DNA of 64,000 bases from Methylobacterium sp. WSM2598 (GTDB taxonomy: Bacteria > Pseudomonadota > Alphaproteobacteria > Rhizobiales > Beijerinckiaceae), in the NCBI RefSeq assembly GCF_000379105.1, contig NZ_KB900609.1, positions 4,970,338 through 5,034,337 of the forward strand. The letters are read 5' to 3'. Shown here piece by piece: positions 1-9,956 of the stretch (the stretch's first letter is position 1; the number at the start of each line of letters is the position of its first letter). The translations under genes and the position numbers were made by a program. The notes under the pieces were generated by a model. That model saw only the letters and a list, made by a program, of their open reading frames with translations, made no database searches and had not been told where the DNA came from.

Positions 1-202
1 GGAAGGTGCGGGTGCCCTCGCGCCGGACCGGTTCGGGCAGGTCCTCGTAGCGCGCCGTGGTCACGTAGCGGGCCAGCGCGCGGGTGACGTCGCGGGGCGC
101 GGCCGGTTGCGGCGCGGCCGGCTCGGGCGCGGCCCGCGCGGCGGAGCCCGCGAGCGCGACGCCCGCGGCGCCGATCAGCGTGCGGCGGTCCAGCATGACC
201 AT
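1..202 (-). CDS. MmgE/PrpD family protein, N-terminal part (runs off the window)
   Basis: Only the first 67 codons lie inside the window. A 5' GGAGG precedes the ATG at 202, with a second ATG two codons later. The peptide begins with a short basic stretch (LDRRTL) and a hydrophobic Ala/Gly-rich segment ending in ARA, which looks like a signal peptide, possibly Tat-like. It then reads ALARYVTTARYEDLPEPVRR, which resembles the start of MmgE/PrpD (2-methylcitrate dehydratase-like) proteins. An exported member would be unusual, because PrpD itself is cytosolic. Substrate cannot be judged from this fragment. The family call rests on this short match only. Confidence 0.55.
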   Translation of the reverse strand, partial: MVMLDRRTLIGAAGVALAGSAARAAPEPAAPQPAAPRDVTRALARYVTTARYEDLPEPVRREGTRTF

Positions 203-277
203 GGCGTTTCCTCCGGTTGTTATGACACCCCTATACAACGCGCGGTGTCGGATCCGTCACCGGAGGCCGCGCCGGGC

Positions 278-1012
278 TCAGATCGCGACCGGGTCGGTAT
301 CCAGCCGGTCGTCGTCGGCCTCGTCGCGGGGCGGCCGGCGGGTGCGGCCGCGGCCGCGCTCGACCAGCGAGCGGCCGAGCGCCCGGAACGGGGCCGTGAG
401 GCGGCGCAGGTCCTCGGCCCGCTCCATCAGCCGCTCGCCGTTGCGGATCTCGCGGTCGAGGCGGGCCATGGTGCGGGCGAGCGACGGGTCGTCGTCCTCG
501 AGCCAAGTCTCCAGGGTGCGGGCGAAGGCGATCACCACGCCCTGGAGCTTGAGGCGGCCGAGCGGCCCCTCGGTGTCGATCCCGGCCGCGGCCAGCATGA
601 AGCGCTGCGAGTTCAGGGCGACGCCGTTGAGGGCGGCGAGCGAGAGCGGGTCGCCGCGCAGCGCGAAGGCGATGCGGCGCAGGGCCGGCTTGTAGGGCGT
701 CATCGCGTCGAGGCGGCGCATCAGCACGTCGAAGAGCCGCTCGCGGGCGGGCTCCTCGGCGAGGTCGTCGCCCGTGCCCTCCAGCACCTGCTTGTCGATC
801 ATGCGCGAGAAGCCGCCGAGCACCGCGCCCTTGGAGGGGAAGAGGTCGCGGAACTGCGCGAGGCTCACCCCCGCCTCGCGGGCGATGTCGGTGATTTCGA
901 TGTCGCTCCAGGGCTGCTCGGCGGCGAGCCGCATCAGCGCCTCGACGATCGCCTCCCGCGGATTGGCGGGCGCGGCCGCCGGCGCGTCGTCGGAAAGGGG
1001 CTTGCGGGCCAT
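278..1012 (-). CDS. TetR/AcrR family transcriptional regulator
   Basis: The protein has 244 residues from the ATG at 1012. That start has GGAG six bases upstream; an in-frame ATG ten codons earlier (1042) lacks a comparable site. Residues about 20-70 carry a TetR-type helix-turn-helix (IEITDIAREAGVSLAQFRDL, then FPSKGAVLGGF), and the rest is the variable helical ligand/dimer domain. The C-terminal 35 residues are Arg/Asp rich and probably disordered. It lies between the outward-facing MmgE/PrpD gene and proC on the same strand. The ligand and targets are unknown. Some alphaproteobacterial relatives resemble COQ9 in the C-terminal domain, which is an alternative reading. Confidence 0.8.
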   Translation of the reverse strand: MARKPLSDDAPAAAPANPREAIVEALMRLAAEQPWSDIEITDIAREAGVSLAQFRDLFPSKGAVLGGFSRMIDKQVLEGTGDDLAEEPARERLFDVLMRRLDAMTPYKPALRRIAFALRGDPLSLAALNGVALNSQRFMLAAAGIDTEGPLGRLKLQGVVIAFARTLETWLEDDDPSLARTMARLDREIRNGERLMERAEDLRRLTAPFRALGRSLVERGRGRTRRPPRDEADDDRLDTDPVAI

Positions 1013-1100
1013 GCGATGCTCCGATGCGGGTTCCCCCTCCATGTAGGGGGTTCCGCGCGCGGCGGCAGGGTGGGGCGCTGCGGCGGGCTGTCGTAGCGGG

Positions 1101-1934
1101 TCAGCCCGACAGGTCCGCCGAGCGGGTCCTGGCCGCCGCCACCGCCTCGCGCAGGCGGTCCGGCAGCCCGCCCGCCCCCATCAGCACGGCGAGCGCCGCC
1201 GCCGTGGTGCCGCCCGGCGAGGTCACGTTCCGGCGCAGGGTGCCGGGATCGAGGGGGCTCTCGGCGAGGAGCGCGCCCGCCCCCGCGACGGTCTGGCGGG
1301 CGAGGCGGGCGGCGACCTCCGGCGGCAGGCCCGCGGCCGCCCCGGCCTCGGCCAGCGCCTCGGCGAGCAGGAAGACGTAGGCCGGGCCGGAGCCCGAGAC
1401 CGCCGTGACGGCGTCGATCAGGCTCTCGTCGGCGAGCCACTCGACGAGGCCGATCCCGGAGAGGAGCGCGTCGGCCATGCGGCGCTGCCGGGCGCTGGTC
1501 TCGGGGCTCGCCGCCGCGCCGGTGGCCCCCTTGCCGATGCTCGCCGGCAGGTTGGGCATCGCCCGCACCACGGCCCGCGCCGCGGGCAGGCGGGCCTTGA
1601 GGTTCGCCACCGTCTTGCCCGCCAGCACCGAGAGCACGAGCGTGTCGGGACCGGCCAGGGGCGCGACCGCGGGGGCGGCCGCCTCCAGCCCCTGCGGCTT
1701 GATGGCGAGCACGAGCGCCTCGGGGGGCGTCAGCCCCTGCGGGTTGAGGGCGATGCCGCGCCGGGCGCAGAGATCCGCGAGGTCGGCGGAGGCGCCGGGA
1801 TCCACGACCGCGATGCGCGACCCGTCGAGCCCGCCCGCGAGCCAGCCCTCCAGCATCGCCCCGCCCATCTTGCCGGCGCCGACGAGGATCAGGGAGGCGG
1901 GGAGATCGGAGGCGTTCATGGGGAACCGGTCCAT
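1101..1934 (-). CDS. proC: Pyrroline-5-carboxylate reductase
   Basis: This is the last step of proline synthesis: NAD(P)H-dependent reduction of 1-pyrroline-5-carboxylate. At 277 aa it has the family length. An N-terminal Rossmann motif (LVGAGKMGGAML, near residue 17), the mid-protein MPN motif (RAMPNLPASIGKG), and the C-terminal catalytic-domain signatures VSGSGPAYVF and TSPGGTTAAAL are all present. The ATG at 1934 follows GAGG at a five-base spacing; an internal Met at codon 6 is the alternative. It stands alone between the TetR gene and the alpha/beta hydrolase on the same strand, with gaps near 90 bp on each side, so cotranscription is possible but not shown. Confidence 0.95.
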   Translation of the reverse strand: MDRFPMNASDLPASLILVGAGKMGGAMLEGWLAGGLDGSRIAVVDPGASADLADLCARRGIALNPQGLTPPEALVLAIKPQGLEAAAPAVAPLAGPDTLVLSVLAGKTVANLKARLPAARAVVRAMPNLPASIGKGATGAAASPETSARQRRMADALLSGIGLVEWLADESLIDAVTAVSGSGPAYVFLLAEALAEAGAAAGLPPEVAARLARQTVAGAGALLAESPLDPGTLRRNVTSPGGTTAAALAVLMGAGGLPDRLREAVAAARTRSADLSG

Positions 1935-2032
1935 ACCAGCCTCGAGGGTGAAATCCGGGTGGTTCGGCGCGAGGCAGACCTATCCCGAACCGGGCCGCGC
2001 GACCAGCCTCCCGCGCCGCGCCCTTCCCGCCT

Positions 2033-2923
2033 TCAGCCGACCGCCGCCCGGATCGCCGCGCGCACCCGCTCGGGCGCCTCGAAGGGCAGGAAATGCGTCG
2101 TGCCGGGCAGGGTCTCGACCGTGAGGCCGGGCGGGCGGTCCCGGTCGAGGGCGCAGGTGCTGTCCTGGGCGGCGCGCAGGATCAGGGCCGGCCGGGCGAG
2201 GCGGGCGAGGGCGCCCCAGATGTCGTGGCCGAGGGCGAGGAAGTTCGAGGCCTCCCAGGCGGGCGCGCAGGCGAGCTCCACCGTGCCGTCCGGCCGGTCG
2301 CGGAACCCGTCCGCCACGTAATCGGCGAGCGCCGCGTCCGGCCAGGTGCGGAAGGCGCCCCGCCCGCGATAGGCGGCCTGCGCCGCCGCCCGCGACGGGA
2401 AGACCGGGCGCCGGCGCAGCGCCATGTCGGCGAGCGGCGAGTGGCGCCGGATCAGCCGGCGCAGCACCGGCAGGCGGGCGACGAGCGCGTCGCGCCGCCG
2501 CAGGATCACCGGATCGAGGAGCACGAGGTTGCGCACCCGGTCCGGCCGGCGCGCGGTCGCCAGCAGGGCGGCGGCGCCGCCCATCGAGTGGCCGACCAGC
2601 GTGAGCGGCTTTCCGCCGAGCCGGTCGAGCACGGCCACGAGATCCGCCGCGAGGTCGTCCCAGCCGCGGCGGCCGCGCGGCTCGGCCGGCAGCGTCGTGG
2701 CGCCGTGGCCGCGCTGGTCGTAGGCGAGGAGGCGCATCTCCCCGGCCAGCGGCGCGAGCAGGCTGCGGTAGGTGCGGGCCGTGAAGCCGTTGGCGTGCAG
2801 CAGCAGGGCGTCGGGCGGCCGGCCCGGGGGGCCGAAGGCGAGGGCCGCGACGCGCCCGCCCGACGGATCGCCGATGTCGAGCGTCTCGCGCGTGAAGGGG
2901 GCGTCCCGCACCTCGGCCGGCAT
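2033..2923 (-). CDS. Alpha/beta hydrolase
   Basis: A 296-aa alpha/beta-hydrolase-fold protein of unknown substrate. The chosen ATG at 2923 has GGGAG nine bases upstream and matches the start of the fold; the upstream open frame is Pro/Arg rich and unlikely to be translated. The oxyanion strand (LLLHANGFTARTY), the nucleophile elbow GHSMGGAAA and a late His in the segment GTTHFLPFEAPE are visible. An Asp in ILRAAQDST fits the third member of the triad. The HANGF/YDQRGHG pattern is typical of esterase or epoxide-hydrolase-like members, but the reaction cannot be assigned. It shares its strand with proC. Confidence 0.85.
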   Translation of the reverse strand: MPAEVRDAPFTRETLDIGDPSGGRVAALAFGPPGRPPDALLLHANGFTARTYRSLLAPLAGEMRLLAYDQRGHGATTLPAEPRGRRGWDDLAADLVAVLDRLGGKPLTLVGHSMGGAAALLATARRPDRVRNLVLLDPVILRRRDALVARLPVLRRLIRRHSPLADMALRRRPVFPSRAAAQAAYRGRGAFRTWPDAALADYVADGFRDRPDGTVELACAPAWEASNFLALGHDIWGALARLARPALILRAAQDSTCALDRDRPPGLTVETLPGTTHFLPFEAPERVRAAIRAAVG

Positions 2924-3020
2924 CGTCCGTGTCTCCCTGTCCAGCCTTCTCCCTAGCGGGGGACGGCGAGGGACGGCAGGGGCCGGTCCCGGCGCCCGGA
3001 CGGGGGAGGGCATGTGCCCT

Positions 3021-3080
3021 CGGCATGGCCCGGCCGGTCATGGCCCGGTCCGCATGGCCCGGTCCGCATGGCCCGGTCGG
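3021..3080. repeat. Short tandem repeat of a CGCATGGCCCGGTC-type unit
   Basis: Three to four imperfect head-to-tail copies of a 14-bp unit containing CATGGCCCGGTC lie between the hydrolase start and the terminator of the OFA transporter gene. The last two copies are identical. The stretch is non-coding as judged by flanking genes, so it is most likely a slippage-prone minisatellite. Confidence 0.7.
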
Positions 3081-3094
3081 CCCGGCGCGAACGA

Positions 3095-3132
3095 AAGCGG
3101 GCGGCGACGGGGGAACCCGTCGCCGCCCGCTT
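3095..3132 (-). terminator. Intrinsic-type terminator of the OFA transporter gene
   Basis: A perfect 17-bp inverted repeat (3095-3111 and 3116-3132) encloses a four-base loop. On the minus strand it begins 24 bases after the transporter stop codon and is followed by a short T-rich run (TTTCGTT). Very GC-rich stems with a weak T tract are usual in such genomes. Confidence 0.8.
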
Positions 3133-3156
3133 CGGCGCGAGGCGGACCCGGCGCGA

Positions 3157-4443
3157 TCAGGCCATCTGGACGGCCCGGGCCTCGGCGGTCGCGGTGCTCG
3201 CCGCGCTCGAGAGGTAGCGCATCCGCAGGGGCTTGAGGACGAACAGGGCGAGCGCCGCCGCGGTGACGTTGAGCCCGATGATCAGCGCGAACACCGCCGA
3301 CCAGCCATAGGCCGCCGAGACCATGCTGGCGAAGGGCACCAGGAAGGCCGCCGAGCCCTTGGCGGTGTAGAGCAGGCCCGCATTGCTCGTGGCGTACTTC
3401 GAGCCGAACGTGTCGCCGCAGGTGGCCGGGAACAGCGAGTAGATCTCGCCGAACACCCCGAAATAGACCGCCGTCGCGAAGACGAAGACGATCGGGTTCC
3501 GGCCGAAGAGAAGCAGCACGATCACGGCGGCGGCGGCGGTCGCGAATGCCATGAACATGGTGTTCTCGCGGCCGATATTGTCCGAGACCCAGCCGAAGAA
3601 GGGCCGCCCGAAGCCGTCGAAGATGCGGTCGAGCGAGATCGCGAAGGTGAGCGCCACCATCTGCAGGCCGAGCATGCTCACCGGCACGTCCGCGACCTTG
3701 AAGTCGTGGGCGATCGGGGCGATCTGGGCCGCCGTCATCAGGCCGCCCGAGGCCACCATGACGAACATCGCGTACATCACCCAGAAGACCGGCGTGCGCA
3801 CCGCCTCGCCCGGGGTGCGGTCGACCTGCGATTGCGGCAGGCGCAGGCTCTTGCGCTTGACCGGGACGGCGACGCCGGGCTTGCGCAGCAGGAAGGAGAG
3901 CACGACCACCACGGCGCCCTGGATCAGCCCGAAGGTCAGGAAGGCCTGCTGGTAGCCGCTCGTCGCGATCATCTTGGCGATCGGCACCACGGTGAGGGCG
4001 GCGCCCGCCCCGAACCCGGCGGCGGTCGCGCCCGCGGCGAGGCCGCGGCGGTCCGGGAACCATTTCAGGGCGTTGCCCACGCAGGTGCCGTAGACCGCGC
4101 CGGCGCCGATGCCGCCGATCACCGCCCCGGCGTAGAGGAGCGGGAGCGATTCCGCGTAGGCGTCGAGGACCCAGGCCAGCGCGATCATCACGCCCCCGAA
4201 GAAGACCACGACCTGCGGGCCGTAGCGGTCCACGAACCACGCCTCGACCGGCACCAGCCACGTCTCGGTCGCCACGAAGATCGTGAAGGCGAACTGAATG
4301 GCCGTGCGCCCCCAGTGGAACTTGGCATCGATCGGGTCGACGAAGAGGGTCCATCCGTACTGGAGGTTGGCGATCATCGCCATGCACACGATGCCGAACG
4401 CGAGCTGCCACCACTTCGCGGACGAGGCGTCCTGACGTTCCAT
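3157..4443 (-). CDS. OFA-family MFS transporter (oxalate/formate antiporter-like)
   Basis: A 428-aa major facilitator with about 12 membrane segments, of the oxalate:formate antiporter (OFA) type. Family features include the N-terminal WWQLAFGIVCMAMIANLQYGW helix region, WFVDRYGPQVVV in the first cytoplasmic loop, and GAVYGTCVGNALKWFPDRRG between helices 4 and 5. In methylotrophs OFA proteins such as OxlT exchange oxalate and formate; the exact substrate here is inferred. It is monocistronic, ends in a strong terminator and has a 17-bp operator-like inverted repeat about 60 bp upstream of the start. A truncated OFA-type relative lies at 37.8-38.1 kb. Confidence 0.85.
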   Translation of the reverse strand: MERQDASSAKWWQLAFGIVCMAMIANLQYGWTLFVDPIDAKFHWGRTAIQFAFTIFVATETWLVPVEAWFVDRYGPQVVVFFGGVMIALAWVLDAYAESLPLLYAGAVIGGIGAGAVYGTCVGNALKWFPDRRGLAAGATAAGFGAGAALTVVPIAKMIATSGYQQAFLTFGLIQGAVVVVLSFLLRKPGVAVPVKRKSLRLPQSQVDRTPGEAVRTPVFWVMYAMFVMVASGGLMTAAQIAPIAHDFKVADVPVSMLGLQMVALTFAISLDRIFDGFGRPFFGWVSDNIGRENTMFMAFATAAAAVIVLLLFGRNPIVFVFATAVYFGVFGEIYSLFPATCGDTFGSKYATSNAGLLYTAKGSAAFLVPFASMVSAAYGWSAVFALIIGLNVTAAALALFVLKPLRMRYLSSAASTATAEARAVQMA

Positions 4444-4504
4444 CCCTGATTCCCCTTGTTGGTCGGGCTCGGCGCCCGCGGCGCGGAGAATGCACTAAAA
4501 TTCC

Positions 4505-4521
4505 TGGTATGCAACATACCA
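4505..4521. promoter_or_regulatory. Operator-like inverted repeat upstream of the OFA transporter
   Basis: The perfect inverted repeat TGGTATG-CAA-CATACCA lies 62 bp upstream of the transporter start, in a locally AT-richer stretch. The TGGTATnnnATACCA pattern is the kind of site bound by GntR-family (FCD subgroup) regulators; that assignment is inference, and no such regulator is encoded in the window. Confidence 0.55.
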
Positions 4522-4582
4522 ACTGAGGCAATGAGAGGCAGTGCGGTATGATGCCGATTGTGGCCGCAGGATGGCCCGGCGG

Positions 4583-4645
4583 GCTTCGCTCAGGCGCCGC
4601 GCGGGCGCGCGATCCGGGAGCCGCCGTGATCAACCGGATCCCGTC

Positions 4646-4648
<3 letters not shown>
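4583..4648 (-). repeat. Stop-codon-anchored dispersed repeat, copy A (partial)
   Basis: Reading on the minus strand, the repeat starts with the TGA stop codon of the hybrid kinase gene, continues GACGGGATCCG, passes an imperfect hairpin around a central TTGATC, and ends in the shared block GGCGCCTGAGCGAAGCC. It lacks the distal part (the GACATCCGCAT block) present in the other copies. See the copies ending at 21299, 40670 and 53569 and the one starting at 43488. Confidence 0.75.
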
Positions 4649-6910
<2,262 letters not shown>

Positions 6911-6914
6911 GGCG

Positions 6915-8726
6915 TCAGACCGGCGGGGACCGCTCGATCTCGCGAAGCGCGAGATCGGCGAGCCAGCGCAGGAGCGTCTCCCCGTCCGCGTCGAGGAAGC
7001 GCGGCCGCGTGTCGGCGACGCAGAGCGTGCCGATGCAGTGGCCCTGGGCCAGGATCAGCGGCTGCCCGGCGTAGAAGCGCAGGTAGGGCGGGCCGACCAC
7101 CGCCGGGTTGTCGGCGAAGCGGCTGTCCAGGAGCGTGTCGGGGACCACGAGGGGCAGGCGGGCGCCGCTCCCGTCCGAGGCCGCCACCGCGTGGGCGCAG
7201 AGCGAGGCGTCGCGGGGCGTCTCGCGAAAGGGGAAGCCGGCCTTCGCCTTGAACCATTGCCGGTCCCGGTCGACGAGGCTGAGGGCCGCGAAGGGCGTCG
7301 CGAGGCTCTGGGCGGCCAGGGTCACCAGCCGGTCGAACCGCTCCTCGGGCGGCGTGTCGAGGAGGCCGAGGCCGTGCAGGGCGGCGAGCCGCTCGGCCTC
7401 CCGCGGCGGCTTGGCGGCGCGCGCCCAGCGGCAGGCGGTGCGCATCAGCCAGGCCCGCAGGCGGGTGCGGGCGTAGCTCGGGGTGAAGGGCGTGACGAGC
7501 CGGTCGCTGATGCCGATCGCCTCGTCGCCGCGCCGGTCGCCCGACCGGCTCACCAGCACGATCGGCAGGTCCTGCCCGGCCGGGCCGAGGGCCCGCACGG
7601 CCGCGCAGAGCGCGGCGAGGCGCTCGGCCGGCTCGGCCCCGTTCTCGATCACCGCCAGGGCCGGCCGGTGCTGGCGGACGGCCCGCGCCACGGCCTCGGC
7701 GGTGAGCGCCGTCTCGTGCACGGCGACGCCGTCGCCGCGCAGGAGGGCGGCGAGGCGCTCGGCCTCGCCCGGGTCGGCGGCGGCGATCACCACCGACTGC
7801 GCCGCGAGCGCCGAGCCCACCGCCTCGCGCGCCGAGCGGGCGCGGGCCGCCGCCGGCGCGGATTGCCGGGCCGCCGCGAGGTCGATCGCCTGCCCCTCGG
7901 CGGCGGCGAAGAGGTCGAGATCCTCGACGCGGTACCGCGCCACCAGGGCGTCCAGGCTGTCGTCGTCGCGCTGGGGGTCGTGGTGCATCAGGGCGAGCCG
8001 CGCCGCCCCCGCCTCCCGGGCGACGCGGCGGGCGTACTCGACGGTGCTGTGGCCCCAGCCGAGCTTCGCCTGGTACTCGGCGGCGGTGTATTGCGCGTCG
8101 TGGATCACGAGGTCGGCCCCGCGCAGGAACTCGGCGTGGCGGCGGTCGAGCCCCTCGGGCGGGGCGGTGCCGTCCGCGGCGGCGGTGCAGAAGGGCTCGT
8201 GGTCGAGGGCGTAGACCAGCGTCGCCCCGTCGGCGGTGAGGCGGTAGCCGAGCGTCAGGGCCGGGTGGTTGAGGTAGTGGGTCTCGACCGCGACGTCGTC
8301 GCCCTCGCCGAGGGACAATTCGCCCTCGACGAGTTCGTGGTAGCGGATGGTGGCGCCGAGCTGCTCCAGGGAGACCGGGAAGTAGCTGTACTGCATCTGT
8401 CCCGAGAGGGTCTCGCGCAGGGAGGCCCCGAGGCCGCGCGGCGCGTAGATGTCCCACTCGTTGCCCGGCGCGAAGAAGGGCGCGAAGAACGGCACGCCCT
8501 GGATGTGGTCCCAGTGCGTGTGGGTGATGAGGACGTGGCCGCGCAGGGGCCGGCCCGCCGCGGCGAGTTCCTGGCCGAGGGCGTAGGCGCCCGTGCCCAT
8601 GTCGAGGATCACGAGCGTGCCGCGCGCCGTGCGCACCGCCACGCAGGAGGTGTTGCCGCCGTAGCGGATCGTGCGCGGACCTGGGATCGGCAGGGAGCCC
8701 CGTGTCCCGAAGAACCGAACCTGCAT
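6915..8726 (-). CDS. Metallo-beta-lactamase / receiver-like / GAF fusion protein
   Basis: A 603-aa three-part protein. Residues 1 to about 280 form a metallo-beta-lactamase fold of the RNase Z / class-III phosphodiesterase-like group: MQVRFFGTRGSLP start, GGNTSC, metal-binding HTHWDH (69-74), and further candidates in LDHEPF and ALMHHDP. About 300-410 resembles a receiver fold without an obvious phosphoacceptor aspartate. The last 150 residues match GAF domains that read FDRLVTLAAQSL ... PFAALSLVDRDRQWFKA. The ATG at 8726 follows GGGAGG. It is directly upstream of the hybrid kinase (four-base gap), which implies a joint signalling role, perhaps cyclic-nucleotide hydrolysis; that is inference. 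Confidence 0.8.
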   Translation of the reverse strand: MQVRFFGTRGSLPIPGPRTIRYGGNTSCVAVRTARGTLVILDMGTGAYALGQELAAAGRPLRGHVLITHTHWDHIQGVPFFAPFFAPGNEWDIYAPRGLGASLRETLSGQMQYSYFPVSLEQLGATIRYHELVEGELSLGEGDDVAVETHYLNHPALTLGYRLTADGATLVYALDHEPFCTAAADGTAPPEGLDRRHAEFLRGADLVIHDAQYTAAEYQAKLGWGHSTVEYARRVAREAGAARLALMHHDPQRDDDSLDALVARYRVEDLDLFAAAEGQAIDLAAARQSAPAAARARSAREAVGSALAAQSVVIAAADPGEAERLAALLRGDGVAVHETALTAEAVARAVRQHRPALAVIENGAEPAERLAALCAAVRALGPAGQDLPIVLVSRSGDRRGDEAIGISDRLVTPFTPSYARTRLRAWLMRTACRWARAAKPPREAERLAALHGLGLLDTPPEERFDRLVTLAAQSLATPFAALSLVDRDRQWFKAKAGFPFRETPRDASLCAHAVAASDGSGARLPLVVPDTLLDSRFADNPAVVGPPYLRFYAGQPLILAQGHCIGTLCVADTRPRFLDADGETLLRWLADLALREIERSPPV

Positions 8727-8967
8727 GGCCCCCCCTCCCGCAGCCGGCCATTCGCGCATCCGAGCGGAGGAGGGAACTTTTGGCGAGAACCGGCCGCGCT
8801 TCAAGCGCTGTTCTCGCCCGGGCCGCGGCGGAGCGGCGGAATGGCGGCAATCCGACAAGTCCCGGCGCCCCGCCGGCTGGCTGCGGGCCCGCGCGGCGGG
8901 CCCAGGCCCCGGCCGGGACAGGTCTTCCGCCCGCACCGGGCGGGAGCAGGCCGGCGGGCTTACTTCC

Positions 8968-9123
8968 TCAATAGGGGCTGTCATTGTGGTGGGGGCTGTA
9001 GAGTGTCGGGGCGGATTGTCCCCTGCCGTAATCGTAGCCGTCGTTGGACGGGTTGCCGGAGGGGTTCGGGCGCCCGCCGCCGCCCCGGACCGGCCCCCAG
9101 CGGCGCATGGTGTCGGCCATCAT
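8968..9123 (-). CDS. Small Gly/Pro/Tyr-rich protein, unknown function
   Basis: A 51-codon frame whose ATG overlaps the stop of the truncated chemoreceptor gene as ATGA. GAGG lies about eight bases upstream inside that gene. The product reads MMADTMRRWGPVRGGGGRP and continues with an Asn/Tyr/Ser-rich tail ending in HHNDSPY, with no hydrophobic core, so it would be disordered. The coupling argues for translation, but the frame may simply be what remains after a deletion joined foreign sequence to the chemoreceptor gene. No family is recognised. Confidence 0.35.
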   Translation of the reverse strand: MMADTMRRWGPVRGGGGRPNPSGNPSNDGYDYGRGQSAPTLYSPHHNDSPY

Positions 9124-9692
9124 CCGGTCGCCCTCGGCCGCGCGACGAGGCCCGCGAGCGCCGTGCCGGCGAGGGACGGGTCGGAGACCGTCTTGGCGAA
9201 ATCCGCGCCCTTGGCGGCCGTGTAGACGACCCGCCCGCCCTCCTCGACGAAGAGCACGTCGGCGATGCCCGGGCGCGCCGCGACGCGGCGGGCGGCCTCC
9301 TGCACCTTGGCGTGGCGGCGCCCGTACATCGTCCCGGTGCCGGCGCCGTCGAGGGCGAGGCGCTCCTCGACCGTCGCGGGGGCGGTGAAGGCCCTCACCA
9401 CCGCGTCGAAGTCGGGCTTGCCGGGGTCCAGGGTCTCGATCAGGTCCGGCAGGTTCGCGGCGACCTGCGGCAGGCTCGCCAGGGCCTGCACCTCGTCGAC
9501 GAGGCGCGCCGCCGCCAGCTCGATCCCGGTCTTGCGGGCCGTCGCCGCGAAGGCGAGGCGCTCCTGGGCGGAGTCCACCAGCCCCGCCCGGGCCGCGTAC
9601 CAGCTCAGGCTCCCCATGGCGCCGGCGCTGAGGAGCGCGAGGCCGACCGTCATGGCCGGAAGACGAGCCCGGAGACTTGCGAACACCGCCAT
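9120..9692 (-). CDS. Truncated methyl-accepting chemotaxis-type protein (sensor domain only)
   Basis: The 190-aa product has one N-terminal membrane helix (AMTVGLALLSAGAMGSLSW) and a periplasmic segment typical of alphaproteobacterial chemoreceptors: AATARKTGIELAAARLVDEV, then SLPQVAANLPDLIETLDP, LDGAGTGTMYGRRHAKVQ and DVLFVEEGGRVVYTAAKGAD. It stops inside the sensor domain, before any second membrane helix, HAMP or signalling domain. A full receptor would have 550-700 residues. It is therefore most likely a pseudogene remnant, although promoter, start and reading frame are intact and a free-standing sensor cannot be excluded. Confidence 0.6.
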   Translation of the reverse strand: MAVFASLRARLPAMTVGLALLSAGAMGSLSWYAARAGLVDSAQERLAFAATARKTGIELAAARLVDEVQALASLPQVAANLPDLIETLDPGKPDFDAVVRAFTAPATVEERLALDGAGTGTMYGRRHAKVQEAARRVAARPGIADVLFVEEGGRVVYTAAKGADFAKTVSDPSLAGTALAGLVARPRATG

Positions 9693-9956
9693 GACCCTGC
9701 CCCTGATGCGGGATGCGGGCAGATTTCTACCGAGGAAGTAAAATCATCGTGAATCGATGTGCCGGATCTGATCGCCGTCATGGCGCCGATCTGGCGCCGC
9801 GCGACTGACGCAGGGGAGGCGAAAGAATGGGCGAGCCGGGGGATGATTTCTCACGAAAAGGAGCCCTGCGGGCGCAAGCGGGGCGGTTTGTCGGATGGAT
9901 GACGGCCGCCGTGCGGATGCGTAAGACGGCGGATCCGCCCCGGCCCGGAGATCGCC

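Noticed and set aside
4444..4645. Cobalamin or other riboswitch upstream of the OFA transporter
   Set aside because: No conserved aptamer blocks; the only structure is the 17-bp inverted repeat.
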